From contig NZ_BMUG01000019.1 of assembly GCF_014650075.1 (NCBI RefSeq), positions 35,831 to 99,830 on the forward strand: a stretch of DNA of 64,000 nt, read 5' to 3'. The position numbers and the translations under genes were made by a program. The notes beneath the pieces are model-generated. The model had not been told where the DNA came from and did no database searches. It saw nothing but the letters and a program-made list of their open reading frames with translations. Below are positions 34,888 through 44,100 of the stretch, in pieces. Source of the DNA: Streptomyces microflavus. GTDB lineage: Bacteria > Actinomycetota > Actinomycetes > Streptomycetales > Streptomycetaceae. Position 1 is the first letter of the stretch; each line of letters starts with the position of its first letter.

Positions 34888-37800
34888 ATGACCGGACGCT
34901 GGGAGTTCTGGATCGACCGGGGCGGCACCTTCACCGACGTGGTGGGCCGCCGCCCCGACGGCCGACTGGTCACCCGCAAGCTCCTCTCGCACGACCCCGG
35001 CCGCTACGACGACGCGGCCGTGGCCGGAGTCCGGCTGCTCCTCGGCCTCGGCCCCGGCGAGCCCGTGCCCGCCGACCGGGTCGCCGCCGTCCGGATGGGC
35101 ACCACCGTCGCCACCAACGCCCTGCTGGAGCGCCGGGGCGAACCGACCGTCCTGCTCATCACCGAAGGGTTCCGGGACGCGCTGCGGATCGCCTACCAGA
35201 ACCGCCCCCGCCTCTTCGACCGGCACATCGTCCTGCCGGAGGCCGTCCACGAGCGGGTGATCGAGGTCCCCGAACGTACCGACGCCGAAGGGCACACCGT
35301 ACGAGCCCTCGAACTCGACTCCGTACGCGAGCAGTTGCGTGCCGCCCACGCCGACGGGCTGCGCAGCGCGGCCGTCGTCCTGATGCACGGCTACCGCCAC
35401 CCCGCCCACGAACGGGCCGTCGCCGAGGCGGCCCGCGAGGCGGGGTTCACCCAGGTGAGCACCTCCCACGAGGTCAGCCCCCTCATCAGGCTCGTCCCCC
35501 GCGGCGACACCACCGTCGTCGACGCCTACCTCTCGCCCGTGCTGCGCCGGTACGTCGACGAGGTCGCCGCCCGGCTCGAAGGCATCCGGCTCCTGTTCAT
35601 GCAGTCCAACGGCGGACTGCGCGAAGCCGCCCGGTTCCGCGGCAAGGACGCCGTCCTCTCCGGCCCGGCCGGGGGCGTCGTCGGTATGGTCCGTACGTCG
35701 CAGCAGGCCGGACACGACCGGGTCATCGGCTTCGACATGGGAGGCACCTCCACCGACGTGTCCCACTACGCCGGTGAGTTCGAACGGGAACTCGGCACCC
35801 AGGTCGCCGGGGTGCGGATGCGCGCCCCGATGATGAGCATCCACACCGTCGCGGCGGGCGGCGGATCCCTGCTCCACTTCGACGGCCGCCGCTACCGCGT
35901 GGGCCCCGACTCCGCAGGCGCCGAACCTGGCCCCGCCTGCTACCGCCGCGGCGGCCCCCTCACCGTCACCGACGCCAACGTCATGCTCGGCCGCATCCAG
36001 CCCGCCCACTTCCCCGCCGTCTTCGGACCGGACGGGGACCTGCCGCTCGACGCCGACGTCGTACGCGAACGGTTCACGGACCTCGCCGACCAGATGGGAC
36101 GCGCCACCGGGCACCGGCCCGCCGAGGCCGAAGTGGCGGCGGGCTTCCTGGAGATCGCCGTGCTCAACATGGCCAACGCCGTCAAGAAGATCTCCGTGCA
36201 GCGCGGCCACGACATCACCCGCTACGCCCTCACCGGCTTCGGCGGCGCCGGCGGCCAGCACGTCTGTGCCGTCGCCGACGCGCTGTCCATCGACACCGTC
36301 CTCGTACCGCCGCTCGCCGGGGTGCTCTCCGCCTACGGCATCGGCCTGGCCGACGCCACCGCGATGCGGGAACAGTCCGTGGAGGCGGAGCTCGACGAGA
36401 CCGTACGGCAGCGGGCCGAGCAGCTCTGCGCGGAGCTGGCCGACCGCACCCGGGACGACCTGCGCGCCGACGGAGTGCCCGACTCCGCGATCAGTACGCG
36501 CGCCCGGGTCCTGCTGCGGTACGCGGGCACCGACGCGGCGCTCGCCGTGGCACCGGCCTCCGTGGCCGCGATGAGCGAGGAGTTCACCGCCGCCCACCGC
36601 ACCCGGTTCGGCTTCACGATGGAGAAGCCGATCGTGGTCGAGACGGTCTCGGTGGAGGCCACGGGGACGAGTGGCGAACAGGCTTCCCACCCCCGCGAGC
36701 CCGCACCCCGCGAGGGCCCCCTCCAGCCGCGCGACACCGTGCTGATGTACGCCGAGGGCCGGGAACAGCAGGCGCCCTTGTATCGCCGTGAGGACCTCCA
36801 CCCCACCGACACCGTCACCGGGCCCGCCGTCGTCGCGGAGGACGACGCCACCACCGTCGTCGACCCCGGGTGGCAGGCGGCGGGCAGCGCCACCGGGCAC
36901 CTGGTGCTCACCCGGGCCCGCCCCCGGCCGGACCGGACGGCCGTCGGCACCCGCGTGGACCCGGTGATGCTGGAGGTCTTCAACAGCCTCTTCATGTCGA
37001 TCGCCGAGCAGATGGGGGTCCGCCTGGAGAACACCGCCCACTCCGTCAACATCAAGGAGCGCCTCGACTTCTCCTGCGCCCTCTTCGACGCCCGGGGCAA
37101 CCTGATCGCCAACGCCCCGCACATCCCGGTGCACCTCGGCTCCATGGGCGAGTCCATCAAGGAGGTGCTCCGGCGCAACGAGGGCACCCTGCGCCCCGGT
37201 GACGTGTACGCGATCAACGACCCGTACCACGGCGGCACCCACCTCCCCGATGTCACCGTCGTCACGCCCGTGTTCCACGAAGGGGAGCTTCAGTTCCTCG
37301 TCGCCTCGCGCGGCCACCACGCCGAGATCGGCGGCACCACCCCCGGCTCCATGCCCGCCTTCAGCCGGACGATCCACGAGGAGGGGGTGCTCTTCGACAA
37401 CTGGCTCCTGGTCCGCGACGGCCGCCTCCGCGAGCCCGAGACCCGCGAACTGCTCACCTCCGCCCCGTACCCCTCCCGCTCCCCGGACACCAACCTCGCC
37501 GACCTCCGCGCCCAGATCGCCGCCAACGAGAAAGGCATCGCGGAACTCCGCCGCATGGTCGAGCAGTTCGGGGCCGACGTCGTGAAGGCCTATATGGGGC
37601 ACGTCCAGGACAACGCCGAGGAGTCCGTACGCCGGATCGTCGCCCGCCTCCACGACGGCGGCTTCCGTTACGAGACCGACGGCGGGGCCGTGATCCAGGT
37701 GACGCTCACCGTGGACCGGGACGCCCGCAGCGCCGTCCTCGACTTCACCGGCACCTCGCCGCAGCAGCCCGGCAACTTCAACGCCCCCCGCTCCGTGGTG

Positions 37801-38484
37801 ACGGCCGCGGTCCTCTACGTCTTCCGCACGCTCGTAGGGGAGGACATCCCGCTCAACAGCGGCTGTCTGAAGCCGCTGGACGTGCGGATTCCGCCCGGTT
37901 CGATGCTCGACCCCACCTACCCGGCGGCAACCGTCGCGGGCAATGTGGAGACCTCCCAGGCCGTCACCGGGGCCCTGTACGGGGCGCTCGGCGGCCAGGC
38001 CGAGGGGTCCGGCACCATGAACAACCTGACCTTCGGCAACGACCGCGTCCAGTACTACGAGACGGTCGCAAGCGGCTCCGGGGCGGGCGACGGCTTCGAC
38101 GGCACCGACGCCGTACAGACCCATATGACCAACTCCCGGCTCACCGACCCGGAGATCCTGGAGTGGCGGCTGCCCGTACTCCTGGAGAGCTTCGCGGTCC
38201 GGGAAGGCAGCGGGGGCGCGGGGCGGTGGCACGGCGGCGGGGGCGTGGAGCGCCGGATCCGCTTCCTGGAACCGGTCACCGTGGCGCTGCTCTCCGGGCA
38301 CCGCCGGGTCCCGCCGTACGGGGCGGAGGGCGGGGAGCCGGGGGCGCTCGGGGAGCAGCACATCGAGCGGGCGGGAGGCGGCGTCGACCGGCTGGAGGGG
38401 TGCGACACCGCCGAACTGGAGGCCGGTGACGTGCTGGTGGTCCGGACGCCGGGCGGCGGCGGGTACGGGCCCGCGGGGGCGTGA
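34888..38484 (+). CDS. 5-oxoprolinase / hydantoinase A-B fusion
   Basis: 1198 residues, the single-chain 5-oxoprolinase layout. The N-terminal half (to about residue 690) is the ATP-binding hydantoinase A part, with WIDRGGTFTDVVGRRPDG and GFDMGGTSTDVSHYAG; the C-terminal half (from about 695) is hydantoinase B, with ENTAHSVNIKERLDFSCALF and NDPYHGGTHLPDV. It cleaves 5-oxo-L-proline to glutamate using ATP, recycling glutathione-type or spontaneous pyroglutamate, unless specialised for another lactam. ATG 34888 has a poor ribosome site, but homology starts there. Confidence 0.92.
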   Translation: MTGRWEFWIDRGGTFTDVVGRRPDGRLVTRKLLSHDPGRYDDAAVAGVRLLLGLGPGEPVPADRVAAVRMGTTVATNALLERRGEPTVLLITEGFRDALRIAYQNRPRLFDRHIVLPEAVHERVIEVPERTDAEGHTVRALELDSVREQLRAAHADGLRSAAVVLMHGYRHPAHERAVAEAAREAGFTQVSTSHEVSPLIRLVPRGDTTVVDAYLSPVLRRYVDEVAARLEGIRLLFMQSNGGLREAARFRGKDAVLSGPAGGVVGMVRTSQQAGHDRVIGFDMGGTSTDVSHYAGEFERELGTQVAGVRMRAPMMSIHTVAAGGGSLLHFDGRRYRVGPDSAGAEPGPACYRRGGPLTVTDANVMLGRIQPAHFPAVFGPDGDLPLDADVVRERFTDLADQMGRATGHRPAEAEVAAGFLEIAVLNMANAVKKISVQRGHDITRYALTGFGGAGGQHVCAVADALSIDTVLVPPLAGVLSAYGIGLADATAMREQSVEAELDETVRQRAEQLCAELADRTRDDLRADGVPDSAISTRARVLLRYAGTDAALAVAPASVAAMSEEFTAAHRTRFGFTMEKPIVVETVSVEATGTSGEQASHPREPAPREGPLQPRDTVLMYAEGREQQAPLYRREDLHPTDTVTGPAVVAEDDATTVVDPGWQAAGSATGHLVLTRARPRPDRTAVGTRVDPVMLEVFNSLFMSIAEQMGVRLENTAHSVNIKERLDFSCALFDARGNLIANAPHIPVHLGSMGESIKEVLRRNEGTLRPGDVYAINDPYHGGTHLPDVTVVTPVFHEGELQFLVASRGHHAEIGGTTPGSMPAFSRTIHEEGVLFDNWLLVRDGRLREPETRELLTSAPYPSRSPDTNLADLRAQIAANEKGIAELRRMVEQFGADVVKAYMGHVQDNAEESVRRIVARLHDGGFRYETDGGAVIQVTLTVDRDARSAVLDFTGTSPQQPGNFNAPRSVVTAAVLYVFRTLVGEDIPLNSGCLKPLDVRIPPGSMLDPTYPAATVAGNVETSQAVTGALYGALGGQAEGSGTMNNLTFGNDRVQYYETVASGSGAGDGFDGTDAVQTHMTNSRLTDPEILEWRLPVLLESFAVREGSGGAGRWHGGGGVERRIRFLEPVTVALLSGHRRVPPYGAEGGEPGALGEQHIERAGGGVDRLEGCDTAELEAGDVLVVRTPGGGGYGPAGA

Positions 38485-38589
38485 CCGGGGGCGCGTGGGG
38501 CCGCCCGGAAGCCGTGGCGCGGCCGTCCGGCACCGGTCGCATAAACGCCGTTTCGACCGTTGTCGGTGCGAGGACCTAATCTGTTCCTC

Positions 38590-40116
38590 GTGACTTCGCC
38601 TGCCGACACGGAAAACGCTGCGCCGCAGCTCAGCGCGGGGCCGAGGCCTGCCCCGGGCCCCGCAGCCGACGAGGGGCTCTCGCGTCGGCTGCGCGCGCTC
38701 GCGTGCACGGCGCCGCTGCACGACCTGGACGTGCGCAAGGCCAATCTGGCCGGCGAGTACACGGTCTACGCCATGGCGGAGGTCGCCCTCGCGGCGATCG
38801 ACCACGTCACGCTCAACATGGACTTCGACACCGGTGCCGACCACGACCAGATAGTGGCCAGGCTGCTGCCCCGCGTCGGCGCCCAGGCCCCGGACCGCCC
38901 CGTCGCCGAGCACGAACGGGTCGCGCGCTGGGTCCTGGAGAACCTGATCAACGTCGGCAGCGTCGACCGCGGCTTCCGCGCGGTCTACGGCACCTTCGGA
39001 CCCGACGGGGTCTACGTCCGCCGGGACTACGACTTCAAGCTGATCGAGGAGGTTCCCGGCTACGGCGGCACGGTCTACCTCCGCGCCACCGACGAAGCCG
39101 TCAACGTCCTCGTCGGCGCCCTGGACACCGATGTCACCAGCGCCCAGATCGCCGCCGAGGTCAAGCTGGAGGTCCTGATCAGCCGGGGCCGCCTCGCCGA
39201 CGCCCAGCTCGCCGCCGAACAGGCCCGCTACCGCACCGTGCAGTACGCCGAGACGCTGCGCCGCACCCTGGAAGCCACCCGGCGCAACGTCCGCGCGGTC
39301 GACTGGCTCACCACCGTCCCGGACATGATCGCCGAAGCCCTGGACCACGTGGCCGACCGCTACCGCCACGAGAACGCGATCCTCACCAACATCCGCAAGG
39401 CGCGCGACGAGGCCGAGGACCCCGAGCACAAGCGCCGGGCCGCCGAGCTCGTCGACATCGTCAAGGACTGCATCCGCCGCCACACCCAGCTCCAGTCCAG
39501 GCTGCTGGAGGCCGGACCGCTCTTCCGCGCCGAGCAGGACCGGCAGGCGTTCGCCACCCCCGCCGCCCACGCGGGCCTCGATCTGTACGGGCAGCTCCTC
39601 GCCCCGCTCCTCCCGCTCGCCGTCGAACAGTCCCTCCGGGCCACCGACGCGTTCTTCGCCCACGGCACCGGACTGCGCACCCCCACCTCCGTCCGCGTCG
39701 GCGACCTCGTCGACCTGCTCCTCACCCCGCCGCTGGAGCGGGAGCACCTCGGCATGGAGATGCCCGAGCCCGACCTGATCGCGACGCCGGACGACAGCCG
39801 GTTCAGCGACGCCCAGCTCTCCAGTGCCATGGCCCTTCTCGACCTGGAGCACGACGCCCCGCGCAGGCTCTCCGGGCTGCTCGCCGAGGCCCGCCGCAGC
39901 GACCCCGAGCTGCCGTACCTGGTCGCCCTGCTCGCCGTCCACGCGGCCAGCCCGCCCGTCGGCACCGCCTACCGTCAGGGCGAGCGCCGCCTGCTGTTCG
40001 CGGTGGACGACGGCACGGAGCTGGACGACCCGGAGTTCGGCGGTGCTGATCTGATCGTGGGCATGGCCCTTCTGGACGCCGCCGGAATGGCCGCGGACCG
40101 CAAGGAGGCCTCATGA
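38590..40116 (+). CDS. MukF/JetA-like putative kleisin of a three-gene SMC operon
   Basis: 508 residues, helical, no enzyme motif. A disordered N-terminus is followed by winged-helix-like segments, a long helical middle (RRTLEATRRNVRAVDWLTTV ... HTQLQSRLLEAGPLF) and a small C-terminal wing-like region. Length, helicity and position, first of three genes ending in an SMC ATPase, match MukF/MksF/JetA, the kleisin of bacterial condensins. Sequence similarity to a named family cannot be shown here, so the kleisin role is inferred from context. GTG 38590 is preceded by a TAATCT -10-like box 15 bases away. Confidence 0.7.
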   Translation: MTSPADTENAAPQLSAGPRPAPGPAADEGLSRRLRALACTAPLHDLDVRKANLAGEYTVYAMAEVALAAIDHVTLNMDFDTGADHDQIVARLLPRVGAQAPDRPVAEHERVARWVLENLINVGSVDRGFRAVYGTFGPDGVYVRRDYDFKLIEEVPGYGGTVYLRATDEAVNVLVGALDTDVTSAQIAAEVKLEVLISRGRLADAQLAAEQARYRTVQYAETLRRTLEATRRNVRAVDWLTTVPDMIAEALDHVADRYRHENAILTNIRKARDEAEDPEHKRRAAELVDIVKDCIRRHTQLQSRLLEAGPLFRAEQDRQAFATPAAHAGLDLYGQLLAPLLPLAVEQSLRATDAFFAHGTGLRTPTSVRVGDLVDLLLTPPLEREHLGMEMPEPDLIATPDDSRFSDAQLSSAMALLDLEHDAPRRLSGLLAEARRSDPELPYLVALLAVHAASPPVGTAYRQGERRLLFAVDDGTELDDPEFGGADLIVGMALLDAAGMAADRKEAS

Positions 40117-40171
40117 CCGGCCCCGTACGTTCTGTGCACCCCCACCCTTTCCGTACCGAGGAGTCCCAGCC

Positions 40172-41116
40172 GTGAGCGACCACGACGCCGAGCACCCCGA
40201 CGCGTGGACCGAGCCCTCCGCGTACGCCGGTTCCTCCACCGCGTACGCCGGTGACTCCGCGCCCCCGCAGGGAGCCGGGCCCACCGGCCCGCCGACCGTC
40301 ACCCCGGCCGACGCCGCCGACGCGGCCCGGCTGGTCTCCTTCGGGCTCCAGCCCAAGCTGCTGCCCGCCCGCGACGCCGAATACGCCGACCTGCTGCGCC
40401 GCTACCGGGAGGAGAGCGCCTTCGCCCGGCTCGCCGACGCCGTCGCCACCGGGCTCGGCCTCATCGTCCTGGAGGTCTCCCCGCGCGCCGGAATGGCCGT
40501 CACCGCGGGCGAGGACTCCGTCTTCGCCGTCCGCATGGGCGACTACGCCCGCCGCGCCTCCTCCGACGCCGCCGACCGCTTCCTCCACGGCCTGGCCCAC
40601 CTCGCCGTCGCCGCCCTCGCCTTCCCCCGCCCCGAGGACCTCGCCGACGACGCGTACATCGGCCGCATCACGGTCAACGGCGTCGACGCCTTCGTACGCC
40701 AGGCCTGCCGGCGTCTTGAGGAGCGCGCCGAGGAGCAGGGCGACAACACCGACCCCGCCAGCGACACCCCCGGCCTCGAATCCGGCTGGCGGATCTACGC
40801 CCGCCGCAGCTCCACCGGCGCCACCAAGGACGCCCGGCGCCTCGCCGGATCCACCACCGGCATCATCGGCAAGGCCGTGGCCTTCCTCACCGACTCCGGC
40901 TTCCTCCAGCGCACCGGCGACGACGCGGGCGGCGCCTACCGCACCACCGCCCGCTACCAGCTCCAGGTCCGCGACATGGCGGGCAGCGCCGCCATGGCCG
41001 AGCTGCTGGAGCTGGGCGTCGTCCCCGTCACCGACGGCTCCGCCACCCTGCTGCCGCCGTCCGACCCCGACGACCTGGAGCTGGCCGCCGACGCGGGCCT
41101 GCCCTTCCACTCCTGA
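40172..41116 (+). CDS. MukE/JetB-like putative winged-helix subunit
   Basis: 314 residues: a disordered, Tyr/Ala/Pro-rich N-terminus of about 45 residues, then a compact winged-helix-type domain (LLRRYREESAFARLADAVAT; AGSTTGIIGKAVAFLTDSGF, LQRTGDDAGGAYRTTARYQL). MukE, MksE and JetB are tandem winged-helix proteins of 200-250 residues encoded between the kleisin and the SMC, the place this gene occupies. Assignment rests on position and fold impression. The GTG start has GAGGAG 8 bases upstream, 55 bases after the first gene. Confidence 0.7.
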   Translation: MSDHDAEHPDAWTEPSAYAGSSTAYAGDSAPPQGAGPTGPPTVTPADAADAARLVSFGLQPKLLPARDAEYADLLRRYREESAFARLADAVATGLGLIVLEVSPRAGMAVTAGEDSVFAVRMGDYARRASSDAADRFLHGLAHLAVAALAFPRPEDLADDAYIGRITVNGVDAFVRQACRRLEERAEEQGDNTDPASDTPGLESGWRIYARRSSTGATKDARRLAGSTTGIIGKAVAFLTDSGFLQRTGDDAGGAYRTTARYQLQVRDMAGSAAMAELLELGVVPVTDGSATLLPPSDPDDLELAADAGLPFHS

Positions 41117-41185
41117 CGCGCCCGCCCGCTCCGCCCGCCACCTGCCGCTCCGCACCCGCTCACCGAACGACGAGAGTCCGCCGCC

Positions 41186-44100
41186 ATGTACGAGTTGTCC
41201 CGGGTCCGCCTCTACTCCATCGGGCCTGCCGGTGCGCGCTACGCCGACACCGTCCTCGACCTGCGCGGCGTCGGTGAACCCGTCCCCAGCCCCGCCCCCG
41301 CCCAGGCGGAGTTCTTCGAGGACGAGCCGATCGGACCACCGCGCCGGCCCGCCCCCGCGGGCGTGCTCTTCCTGGAGAACGGCGGCGGCAAGTCCGTCCT
41401 GCTCAAGCTGATCTTCTCGGTGATGCTCCCCGGCCACCGCAACACACTCGGCGGCGCCAGCTCCGGCGTACTGCGCAAGTTCCTGCTCGCCGACGACTGC
41501 GGCCATGTCGCCCTGGAGTGGCAGCACACCCTCACCGGCGAATGCGTCGTCGTGGGCAAGGTCAGCGAGTGGCGGGGACGGCAGGTCTCCAACGACCCGC
41601 GCAAGTTCGCGGAGGCCTGGTACTCCTTCCGCCCCGGTCCCGGGCTCAGCCTGGACAGCCTGCCCGTCGCGGAGGCCACCGCCGTCGGCCGCCCCGCCGA
41701 AGGGGTCTCCGGCGCCCGGGGCAGGCGCCGCACCATGAAGGGGTTCCGCGACGCCCTGGTCGACGCGGGCAAGTTCTACCAGCACCTCGACGTGCACTGG
41801 GAAGAGATCCACGACCGCTGGAACGAACACCTCGGCGACCTCGGACTCGACCCCGAACTCTTCCGCTACCAGCGCGAGATGAACGCCGACGAGGGTGAGG
41901 CCGCCGGACTCTTCGCGGTCAAGAAGGACTCCGACTTCACCGACCTGCTGCTGCGCGCCGTCACCGACACCCGCGACACCGACGGCCTCGCCGACCTGGT
42001 CAGCGGCTTCGGCAACAAGCTGGGCCGCCGCGCCGAGCTCACCGCCGAACGCGACTTCACCGCGGGCTCCGTAGACCTGCTCAACCGGATCGTCGAAGCC
42101 ACCGGGGCCCGCGCCCGCAGCCGCGACATCCACACCGCGGCCGAACGCCGCACCCGCACCCTGGCCCGCCGCCTCTCCGCCCGCGCCGCCGAGGAGCGCG
42201 GCCGCACCGCCGAGCTGGCCGAGCGCGTCACCGCCGCCGCCCACACCGTCACCGAGGCCGAGTCCGCCCGCGGCCGCCGCTCCCTGATCGCCGCCGAACT
42301 CGCCTACCGGCACGCCTCGCTGGCCCTGGCCGGAGCGGAGAAGAGGGCCGCCGCCGGGCGCAAGGAGCTGGCCGAGGCCCGCACCCTGCACGCCGCCTGG
42401 CAGGCCGCCGAGGCCGTCCTGCGCCATCGTGCCGCCGCCGACCGCTCCGCCAGGGTCGCCGTCGCCATCCGCGAGGCCGAGCGCGACGCCGCCCCCGCCC
42501 TCGCCGCCCGCGCCACCGCCGCCGCCGACCTCGTACGGGCGCTCCACACCGCCGCCGAGGACGGTGAGCGCGTCGCCAACGAGGAGGAGGAGCGCTCCGA
42601 CACCCTCCAGGCCACCGGCGAGCGCGCCCACCGCGACGCCACCGTCGCCGCCACCGAGGCCCAGCGCGCCCGCAGCGAGGCCGGCCACCTGCGCCAGCGC
42701 CTCGCCGAGGTCGAGCAGGAGACCAGCGAGGCCGTCCAGGCCGGCTGGCTGGACAACACCGCGCCCGACGCCGACCCGGCCCGCGCCGCCCTGGCCGCCA
42801 GCGACGCCGAGCAGTCCGCCGTCGCCGCCTGGGACGCCGCCCGCGAGGCCGCCCGCACCGCCGCCGACCACGCCCGCGAGGCGGCGGCCACCGAGAGCCG
42901 TGCCGAGCTGGCGGCCGCCCGCGCCGCCGACGGAGCCAAGGCGGCGGAGCAGAGCTACGAGGACGAGCTCAGGGCCGCCGAGTCCATCGCCGCCGACCCC
43001 CGCCTCGCCGAACTGCTCGGCCTGCCCTCCGGCACCGGCGTCCCGCACCCCCGCCGGGGAGCGGGCGAGGAGACGCCGGGCGGGGCACAGCGCGAAGCCG
43101 CACGCACCGGCCACCAGAGCGACGGCACCGCCCCCGAGGCCGCCCCGGAGGGCGCGGTCGCCCTCGCCGACCAGCCCACACCGTCCCACCACCAGCCCCT
43201 GAGCGCCCAGGAGTTCGACCGCAGCGCCGACGAGCTGCGTGAACTCCTCGACCAGTCCGTCACCGCAGCCGAACGCCGCCTCTTCGACCTGCGCACCGCC
43301 GCCGCCGACGACGCCCGCATCCTCGGCGCCCTCGGTGAGGGCGGACTGCTGCCCCCCGGCCCCGACGTCCTCGCCACCGTCGAGTATCTGGGCGAGCACG
43401 GCATCCCCGCCCTGCCCGGCTGGCGCTATCTCGCCCAGGCCGTCGACCCGGCCGACCATGCCGCCGTGCTCGCCGCCCGCCCGGAGCTGGTCGACGGTGT
43501 CGTGATCACCGACCCCGACGCCCACACCCGAGCCCGCGAAGTCCTCGGCAGCGCCGCCCTGCTGCCCCGCTCGGCCGTCGCCGTCGGCACCGCGGCCGCC
43601 CTCCTCGCCCCCGTCCCGGACCCCGGCACCGGCTCCGACGCCCAGCACGACGGTGTCTTCCTCGTCCCGCCGAACCCGGCCATGCACGACGAACACGCCG
43701 CCGACGAGGAGCGCCACGCGCTGCGCTCCCGCGCCGCTGCCCGCGACGAGGACATCAGGACGCTCGCCGCCCGCCTCTCCGGGGACCGCGCACTCGCCGC
43801 CCGCATCGGCTCCTGGCGCGCCGACTGCCCGCCCGGCATGCTCGCCGAACTGGCCGAGGCCGCCGCCACCGCCCGTACGGCGGCCGAGAGCGCCGAAGCC
43901 GTCCTCACCGAGGCCCGCACCGCCCGCGCCGAGGCCGACGAGGCCGCCGCCGACACCGCCCGGGTCCGCGACGAGCGCCAGGAGGCCACCCAGCGCGCCC
44001 GCCGGGTCGCCGACGCGCTGGCCGGGCTCGCCCACCGGCTGCGCGAGCGGGCCCGCTGGCAGGTCCGGCTCCGCGAACTGGTCGACGAGGCCGCCGAGTC

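Noticed and set aside
34237..39942. 1901-codon minus-strand open frame across the oxoprolinase
   Set aside because: Same type of GC shadow; the plus strand encodes a full-length 5-oxoprolinase with family motifs.
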